From Coprinopsis marcescibilis (lineage: Eukaryota > Basidiomycota > Agaricomycetes > Agaricales > Psathyrellaceae), in NCBI GenBank assembly GCA_004369085.1, contig ML210150.1, positions 186,001 through 250,000 of the forward strand: a stretch of 64,000 nucleotides of DNA. The letters run 5' to 3'. Made by a program: the position numbers and the translations under genes. Of the stretch, positions 57,459-64,000 are shown in pieces (position 1 is the first letter of the stretch; each line of letters opens with the position of its first letter). The notes below the pieces were generated by a model, which did no database searches, was not told where the DNA came from, and worked only from the letters and a program-made list of their open reading frames with translations.

Positions 57459-60400
57459 TTAAAACGTACGTTTTACGGTGGGTTGTGCAAAGCTCGAACC
57501 ATTTGAAAAACGTAAAACACTCTGGGCATGGGGAACAGTGCCAGACGATTTTCGGCTAGGGGGCCGAATGAACGTAGGGGTAGCGACAGATGTCCTTGGT
57601 TTCGAGTACTGTACTCGGGAAGGAGACGGTGAAGCGGTTGGTTGAGGAATGAAAGACGGCAAACCGCCACCCCGCTTACTGGGCGGCGTAGCAAACGAAT
57701 TGAAGGATCCCAAGGACAACCTAGGAGGGGAGGGAGACAAAGGCGTTTCTCTTGCCTTGTTGTTCGATTGTCGGGATGAGGGCCGAGGAATTGACGAAGG
57801 AGACGTAAAGTTGGGGGATGTGGACCGAGGGATGGAAGACGGCGGGCTGACGGGAGGGATTGACTTGGGAACAGAAAACACCTGAGGTGTTGAAGTAGAC
57901 CTAGTGGGGATCCTGGTGCTGGACTTGCCAGGTTCGGGCGCAGTGGAGGTAAGGTTGAACATCTCTTCGCCCTCATCATCGTCAACGTCTCCAAAATCCA
58001 AGGCGGGTAGAGTGGGCGGTGGCGAGGCTGACTTGGCGGGCTGAACAAGCTTTATTTGTTGGACCTCGCTCCCGAGTTCTTCAACATCATCCGGAGGGGT
58101 AAAGGTTATAGTTATGCCTCCTGCCTCCCCAAACATATCGCTGTCGTCTTCTTCTCTCGTCAAATCGTAAGAGTCGTCATCGTCCTCCCCTTCTTCTTCT
58201 TCAACTGCAGACAGGGTTCCTTCATTGATCGTGCCCTTGTTCATAACCGGCTCCTCGACAATCGTTCCGATGCCAGGAGGGAAGAAGAACGGAGCATCAT
58301 CTTCGTCGGCAAATCGGAAGCCGCTGGCGAAGACGTCTTTGCTTTGCTCATAATTGAATGAAACGGGACTTGCGGGATCGGAATCGTCGCTTGTATCCGA
58401 CTCGTCAAGGCAGCCGAAGAAGCGGTCAATATTCTGTGATTCGACTCTGTTCGTCGCTTGACCAGGCTGAACTTTAGGAAAGCTCCAACGGGAGAGAGCA
58501 ACACCGTCTCCCGATTCGTCCGTGGGTCGCTCAGGGATAGGGGGAGGTGCATCATCCATGGAGTCAAACGACGATGAAGCATCGAACTCTTCATCATAAT
58601 CACCCTCGTCCTCATACCCGTCAAGGCCGTCCTTGTCGTCGTCGGAATAGAAATCCTCGTCATCTTCATGAACGGTGAAGGAGAAGACAGGGATATCGTA
58701 TGACTGGTCGGCAAAAGAGCCTCCTAGTTCGGGGGGTCCTAATCCGAGCCCAAGATTGACAGAAGAGGAAGCCGGTTGAGGTATGGGGGTCGCATTGACA
58801 TCAGGTGATCGCTTGCGCTCCCGCTCCAACTCTTCTTTGAGCTGCGCTAGTTCCGCTTCGAGCCGTTGCATTTGTTCGGTTTTGGCTTCGTTCTGGGATA
58901 TCAGATCTTGATTCTGATTCTGCAAAGCCTTATTATCAGCTTCCAGAGTAGCCAGGGCCTCATCCAAATTCTCGACCCTCTTTTCCAACGCCCCCTTCTC
59001 TGCCTCCAAGATCCCAACACGAGAGCGCGCAGCCCAGGCTTCCCAGCGTTCAGTCTCTACCCGCTTGGCGAGGATAGCTTGTTGCCTTTCGAGATCGCTG
59101 ACCCTTGTACGCCAACCTTGAACATCTTTCTTAAGCTCGTCGCGCTCAGTTTTCAGATCCCTGATGAAAGAAATCATCTCGTCGGTAGGTTCTCCAGGGA
59201 CCTCACTAAACGATGTCACGTCTGAAAGGGCTGAACTTGGCCGGGAGCCGTTGGAGTACCCGCCCATGGATGTCCTCCGAGACAACGCCTTTTCCAAGTC
59301 GGTTATCCGCGCCACAAGCGCGTTATGCGACTTGAGAAGAAAATGCTGCTCACTCGCGCTAAGAGGCTTGGGGGCTGAGGGTTGGGAGCCAAGAAAAAAC
59401 TCCTCTTCACTCCTATCAGAAAAGGAGAATTGACGACTGAAGGTAGGAGTCATTTCGGGAGTGGGAAGGCCTGCGGCATTGATGAGAGCATTGGCTGAGC
59501 TCTTGTAGGAGATGCTGCTTCGACGATTGGACTTGCTGTCGTCGGTCGTGGACGTCGAGTCAATGGAGTCCGTGTGAACGTCGAGTCGAGGACGGCGGGA
59601 AAAGTTGATTGATTCACGCCTGGATTGCTTGACCAAGCTTGCGTCATCTTCGGTCGAGGTCGACGGTGAAGGGCCCAAAGATAGGGAACGAAGGCCAGCA
59701 CGTGGGCTTGGAGTCAAAGTCGGGGTTGGCAATCCTTGCACTGCCGAACCTGCAACAAGGGATAGAGGCCGAAGGTTGAGTGTGGCGGGTCGAGGTTTGG
59801 CAGGTGCAAATTGGGTGGTGGGAATTGATGCCACCGCCGTAATTCCGTTGCCAGGTTCTTCGACCGAGCCGGCGGGTGAAGGGAGCATTTCCTTAGGACT
59901 CTCGACGACCAGCTCTTCCTCCTCCTCCTCTTCCTCCACCAGGGTATGCAGCTGATCCTTTGAAGAACCTGATGAAGGGAGCAATTTGAAAGAATCCCGC
60001 TTATTGCCCATCATAGGATTCCCGAAGCTCAACCCCGTTGAGGATCCGCTTGATTTGGTCGCTAACGAAGCGTGTGTGAGAAAGTGGTCGTTCAAACAAG
60101 CTTAGTACTTACAAAAGTCGAACATCATTTTCTCGATGTCGGGTGTTGAGAGTTCAGGGATTTCGACCTTGGAGAACGGGACCTCGGATTTTCCTTCCAA
60201 AGCCCAAAGGGCGCGTCGGCGGATAGAGTCCTTGTCGCCCAAATTGATGTTGTCTGCGGACAGAGAATGAGGAAGGTCGGGCAAAGAGACACCCATCATC
60301 TCAGCGGATTCGTGGCGAGTTGAAACCGAAGACCGTCGACGGTGGTGGGAATTGCGCTTGGTGGAAGGTAGAACAAACCCGCCCACCAAAGGAGCTGAAT

Positions 60401-60759
60401 GGACCACAGGACTGTTCGTGGACGAGCAACTGTCGGTTGAGCTGGCAGAGTTCAGACCACCAAAAGAAAAGTTGGAAAGGTCTTGAAAGCCGGAGAATCT
60501 GGAGGAACCAAGGGAAGAAAGAGAATGGGTATGGGACGAGGATGAAGATATTGAAGCGTTCCGCGAATGGGATCGCTGGTGCCTGTGACCGGGTCGGGGA
60601 GCGCCTGATACATCCGCAGAAAGGGGTGGCGCGCATTTACCGAGCTTGAAAGTGCTCAGCTGTTCCAGGTTGAATTAGCCTTGAAACCACACTAGAACGT
60701 GAAAGAATTACCCTCTGTCTGACAGCAATTTCCTCATTTGCGAATTCAGTTGCAGCCAT
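57459..60759 (-). CDS. Large coiled-coil protein of unknown function, 1060 aa
   Basis: Three exons: 60759-60712, 60644-60113, 60061-57459. It starts MAATEFANEEIAVRQR. A His/Ser/Arg-rich region (RPGHRHQRSHSRNAS) and a segment DSIRRRALWALEGKSE come first. A coiled coil is encoded at about 59370-58800 (LLKSHNALVARITDLEKAL; KTERDELKKDVQGW; EEREL-type heptads to LAQLKEELERERKRS). Next is an acidic low-complexity region (DEDFYSDDDKDG, EEEEGEDDDDS). The C-terminal 200 residues are Ser/Pro/Thr/Arg-rich, with many SIPR/SXPR motifs resembling microtubule-plus-end (SxIP-type) ligands. A cytoskeletal scaffold role is speculative. It is divergent from the isochorismatase gene. Confidence 0.78.
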
Positions 60760-61188
60760 GGTCCTCGTCGTTGAAAAATCCATCGAAATCGTGAAAGAGC
60801 AGAAAAGAACGTAAGCCTGGATTAGGCGAGTATCGAGCTAGATGCAAAAGAGAGACTAGTGTCGCGTAGACGATGTCGAGTAGCCTGGAAGAGAATGACT
60901 AGGATATACAGCGCTCAAAGGCCACAGAAGGACAGACCACGGACACAGAAACGAGGGAAAGAGAACGAAGGACGGGCGACAGAGGAGATCAGAGTCAACA
61001 AGCAAGTCTTGAACAATCCATCAACCGCCGACACGCTGTCCCCACAGTTCAGACTCCGCCGACCTTCTCACCTCCACAGTGATCCTGATATCCATGCTTT
61101 TGCCAATTACTCCGGCTATCATATATATAATGCAGCTGCAATTCGGAACTCTTGATTGTCACTCATTTCCTTCAATTCCTCCCTCAAC
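60760..61188. other. Divergent promoter region
   Basis: 429 nt between the starts of the 1060-aa protein (-) and the isochorismatase-like gene (+). No exon is visible. It contains a TATA box for the plus-strand gene. Confidence 0.5.
61122..61130 (+). promoter_or_regulatory. TATA box of the isochorismatase-like gene
   Basis: TATATATAA, about 60 nt upstream of the ATG at 61189. This is a strong consensus match at a usual distance for a fungal promoter. Confidence 0.5.
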
Positions 61189-62098
61189 ATGCCCACCCAG
61201 AAGCTTGACCCAGCGACCTCCCTCTTCTTCCTGTGCGACATCCAGACACGATTCCGTAAGTTCTTACGCGACGTTGCCAACCCCTAATCTGATCGATGCC
61301 CATAGGCGCTGCAATTCATGGCTATGACCACGTCGTTGCTACAGCCAACAAACTCATTAAGATTGCAAAGGTACGCTATCTGACACCTATTTGATTTTGA
61401 TCTACAACCTCTTCTCTATCTATCAACATCAAAGGTTCTCAACATCGAAGTCTTGGCCACGACGCAAAATGCCCGAGGCAAGTGTCTGGCGTTATCTGTG
61501 CATGTCAGAGAGATAGGCGTGGCTTACAGCTTCATCATGGATGGACAGCCCTTGGTACAGTTGAGCCAGCCATCGACACCGCTTCTCTCGGTCCGCTGCT
61601 TATCGGCACATACGACAAAACACTCTTCTCTATGTGGACCGCCCAGGTGAAGGCTGCTTTAGCCACTCGGCCTCATGTAACTTCCATAGTTCTTTTCGGG
61701 ATCGAGGTAAGCTCCAAATGAAATCTCCCCGAGCCCATTGCCGCTCTTATTGTCCTCACACATCCTTTGCATCTTATTTTTAGACACAAGTCTGCATCAT
61801 GCAAACAGCTCTGGATCTCCTGTCGGAGGAACGAAAATATACAATTCACATCGTCGCTGATGGTGTTTCCTCTTGCAACGCATTCGAGATACCAATCGCC
61901 CTCAACCACCTGAGAGCTGAAGGAGCCGTAATTGGCACAAGCGAAAGCATTGGTTTCCAGCTCATGAAGGATGCCGGCTATCCAGCATTCAAGGCGTTCA
62001 GCAAAGTCATCAAGGAGGAAAAGGACGCTACCAAGTTAGCTGGAAATTTCCTCTCCGATCTTGCACCCTCGGGCACCATTCCGAAGAGCGCTCTTTAG
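61189..62098 (+). CDS. Isochorismatase-like cysteine hydrolase
   Basis: Predicted 215 aa in five exons: 61189-61255, 61306-61370, 61435-61477, 61549-61706, 61784-62098. The catalytic triad of the superfamily is present: Asp17 in FLCDIQTRF, Lys82 in TYDKTLFSMW and Cys115 in TQVCIMQTALDLL. LATTQNARALGTVEP and VADGVSSCNAFEIPIAL are also conserved. It resembles animal ISOC1/ISOC2 more than bacterial isochorismatases; the substrate is not known, and mitochondrial or cytosolic location is not clear. The third intron (61478-61548) has a GC donor (AG|GCAAGT), and only this splice gives the conserved ALGTVEP. Confidence 0.9.
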
Positions 62099-62253
62099 AT
62101 AGTAAGAGTAGATCGAAGTAAAGAACTGTACGATTTGTTAACGGCAAAATATATATGTTCATAGGTATCTCTCGAACTATTTCGCTTGAAGTGAATGTAG
62201 TTGTCGAAAGTCAGGTTCCGTCCCTCTCGTGGTCCCAAGGAACGCGCCTTTGT

Positions 62254-62820
62254 TTAAGGGTCACTTTGAGCTCCCATATCGTGCTGCATCTGATATTTCT
62301 AAGGCTTTCCATCACCGAGGGTTCTCGAATTCATGAATAGCCTACCTCTCTGGAATCCTTGGCGACTATGGCATCTTCAACTTGAACTCGCTTGGACCGC
62401 AGTTCCTCTCGTACTTTTGTCTCTTCTCGTTGCCAGCTCTATTAGCTGGTCAGCACGACTGTTGAATTCAAGTTCCACTGTCAATTACCTCAAGCTCCTC
62501 GCTCAAGTGTGCTGTCTGCAATTTGGCATTTTCGTGAGCCTCAGTGGCTTTGTGGAGATCATGCAAGGTTTTCTGTTCTTTTATCTCAGTCTTCTCCAAC
62601 GTTTTCGCTGTTTTATCCACGGTCTGTGGGTGTATGAGTGTCGGACCAATTCTCGTACAGGACAATTTGGGTTGACCTTGTGTGTTTTATTATCGCGTTT
62701 CTCGAGACGCTCCAGCTCCCTGACTGTATGATTAAAAGCCTTTTCTTCTCGTTTGGCTTCCTTTGCCGCTTCCTTTTCTTGCCGCCTAGACACACTGGGT
62801 GAGGAGGTGAGGGAGACCAT
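62254..62820 (-). CDS. Small coiled-coil protein, 138 aa
   Basis: Four exons, 62820-62677, 62623-62489, 62438-62346 and 62298-62254, all in phase 0. Nearly the whole protein is a charged helix: RRQEKEAAKEAKREEKAF, VRELERLEKRDNKTHK, DKTAKTLEKTEIKEQKTL, HLSEELE, then REETKVREELRSKRVQVEDA and a short tail ending QSDP. No other domain is visible. The continuing heptad pattern over all three junctions supports the model. The function is unknown; such proteins often act as small linkers or binding partners. It converges on the isochorismatase-like gene. Confidence 0.75.
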
Positions 62821-63044
62821 AATGCGTTTGGAGATAATAGGGTCCCAGGCCGGAAATACTAAAAGCCTCTTTTTGCGGCTATGACGTCACGGATTAAATT
62901 AAAATGGAGTGAGTGCAAAACAGAGAAAATGAAATCGCAAACATAGGATCGAAGGTGAGGCGGTGTTGGAGAAGTGATCCTATACCTGAACAAACGACGC
63001 CAGGACGGTGTTCATTGACAGAAAATCTGTTCAGACAATCCGTA

Positions 63045-64000
63045 ATGCCCCCGAACGAAACGCCATCACTCGATGATCCATTTGATGATGGCCCACTCAA
63101 TTCGGTGCGGTCGCGAAGACCCTCCATTGATTCCCTTCCTATCCAACGACCGCTTCTGGCAAGCTCAACGTCTATAGCTCTAGACGAGTATCCAGAAAAC
63201 CCACCGGGAATATGGGATTCTGAAGAACACAATCCTTTGGCCAGTGATCCATCCAAGAACACCGTGACGATGAAGGAGACGAAGAAAGCCAAATTGTCGA
63301 GTAGCCTGGCACCACAAGAAAGCACAGTAGAGCCCAAGCAGTCCGTCAGGATGAGGCTCCCAGAGAGTTCAGACGTCAAGCAGATCTCTCCAACTGCACC
63401 ATCATACAGTCGCCATATCCATACTAGAGACCCTTCGGATTTAGGCCCAGGGTCCAGTGCTTTCAATTCTCCGACTAATACAGACTACGAGGATGGATCG
63501 GACGAATACGACTGGTCTGGAGAAGAAGACTTGGTGGAAGAAAGCAATAAGTTTGTCGAGAACAATATGGGCAAGAAGCAAAAGCAAACTGGATATGGCC
63601 CCAAGAGGTTAGTTTACCTGCTCCTCCCTCGCTCGTCCCATACCTTACATATGTCCCAGGTTATTCGTTCTTGCATTCTCGTCTCTCGTTGGCTCTACCT
63701 TGATGGCAGCTTTGGTTGCAACTCCCGCAATAATCGTACACTTCTACTGGTACCTGCCGAACCCGACCGACCGACGAAAGTTTGTCAACCAGAATGTACA
63801 GGCATGGATATTCTGGGTCGCAGCAAACATCGTCATATCCTGGTATCTTGCCATGATCATCGATATAATACCCATCCTTGTCCAATACATCATCACAGTT
63901 ACTTGGGGACATCTCTCCGAAAACGTCAAAAGCAAGGCAGAGATGTACGATGCTGTCAAAGGGACCATAAAACCTGCGTTTTACGGCGCAAGTGCGCTAG
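63045..64000 (+). CDS. MscS-type mechanosensitive ion channel, 5' part (Msy1/Msy2-like)
   Basis: Two exons are visible, 63045-63607 and 63660 onward; the gene is cut by the right edge, leaving about 300 aa. The N-terminal 185 residues are cytosolic, Ser/Pro-rich, with an acidic end (DYEDGSDEYDWSGEEDLVEE) and a basic KKQKQTGYGPKR. Two membrane spans follow (LFVLAFSSLVGSTLMAALVA and AWIFWVAANIVISWYLAM), separated by a loop with WYLPNPTDRRKFVNQNVQ. This is the start typical of fungal Msy1/Msy2, endoplasmic-reticulum channels with an EF-hand and MscS pore that control calcium after hypo-osmotic shock. The pore and EF-hand lie outside the window, so the call rests on the N-terminal pattern. Confidence 0.8.
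   Translation, partial: MPPNETPSLDDPFDDGPLNSVRSRRPSIDSLPIQRPLLASSTSIALDEYPENPPGIWDSEEHNPLASDPSKNTVTMKETKKAKLSSSLAPQESTVEPKQSVRMRLPESSDVKQISPTAPSYSRHIHTRDPSDLGPGSSAFNSPTNTDYEDGSDEYDWSGEEDLVEESNKFVENNMGKKQKQTGYGPKRLVYLLLPRSSHTLHMSQVIRSCILVSRWLYLDGSFGCNSRNNRTLLLVPAEPDRPTKVCQPECTGMDILGRSKHRHILVSCHDHRYNTHPCPIHHHSYLGTSLRKRQKQGRDVRCCQRDHKTCVLRRKCA

Noticed and set aside
1..64000. A secondary-metabolite or defence gene cluster
   Set aside because: No synthase, transporter, P450 or nuclease set is present; neighbouring genes belong to unrelated housekeeping pathways.
1..64000. tRNA, rRNA or transposon sequence
   Set aside because: I looked for T-loop-like GGTTCGAATCC words, transposase or reverse-transcriptase motifs and long terminal repeats by eye and found none. 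A tRNAscan or repeat search was not possible here, so small RNA genes may have been missed.

Overview
The window is nuclear DNA of a basidiomycete fungus, most likely an agaricomycete. Coding regions are cut by many short introns of about 45-65 nt with GT(A/G)NGT donors, genes lie close together on both strands, and the conserved proteins have fungal architectures. Two of these point to mushroom-forming fungi: a DUF6593-type protein and a bZIP factor joined to DUF3425. No virus, transposon, CRISPR array, rRNA or tRNA gene could be supported. Gene models were built by hand-splicing: each exon chain was accepted only if it keeps frame from ATG to stop and rebuilds a family-like protein. They have no transcript support.

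Layout, left to right. 0-18 kb: bZIP/DUF3425 factor (-), Ser/Pro-rich protein (+), GPATCH11 (-), two-RRM protein (-), secreted GH128 glucanase (+), AhpD/CMD-like protein (+), DUF6593-like protein (-), mitochondrial uL11 (-), secreted M28 aminopeptidase (+), an orphan 229-aa gene (-) and a small membrane protein (+). 18-35 kb: Inn1/Fic1-like C2 protein (-), GH125 mannosidase (-), a 550-aa Ser-rich protein (-), LEU1 (-), an unknown protein (-) divergent from MED10 (+), RIC8 (+), nucleolin-like NSR1 (-). 35-50 kb: Rab escort protein (+), DUF3445 protein (+), Atf1-type bZIP (+), ATP synthase subunit d (+), hexokinase (+), SOD-fold mitoribosomal protein (-), OST2 (+). 50-64 kb: GPC1 (+), TAD1 (-), ARA2-type aldo-keto reductase (-), NDUFA4-like subunit (-), a 1060-aa coiled-coil protein (-), isochorismatase-like hydrolase (+), a small coiled-coil protein (-), and the start of an MscS-type channel (+) cut by the right edge.

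The genes are housekeeping loci and do not form a cluster with one pathway. Recurring themes are mitochondrial function (uL11m, Atp7, SOD-like mS42/mS43, NDUFA4-like), the secretory pathway and cell surface (GH128, M28, GH125, Ost2, Gpc1, Rab escort), and signalling or stress (Atf1, Ric8). I found no new multi-gene system. The points most worth a second look are RNA-level and regulatory: four GC-AG introns, exons of only 8-14 nt, two adjacent 51-nt introns in RIC8 that can be read through in frame, a 594-nt intron in a genome of ~50-nt introns, a dense set of CRE half-sites before the Atf1 gene, a SOD fold that has lost its metal ligands, an orphan gene, and a small gene whose obvious splice breaks the frame.
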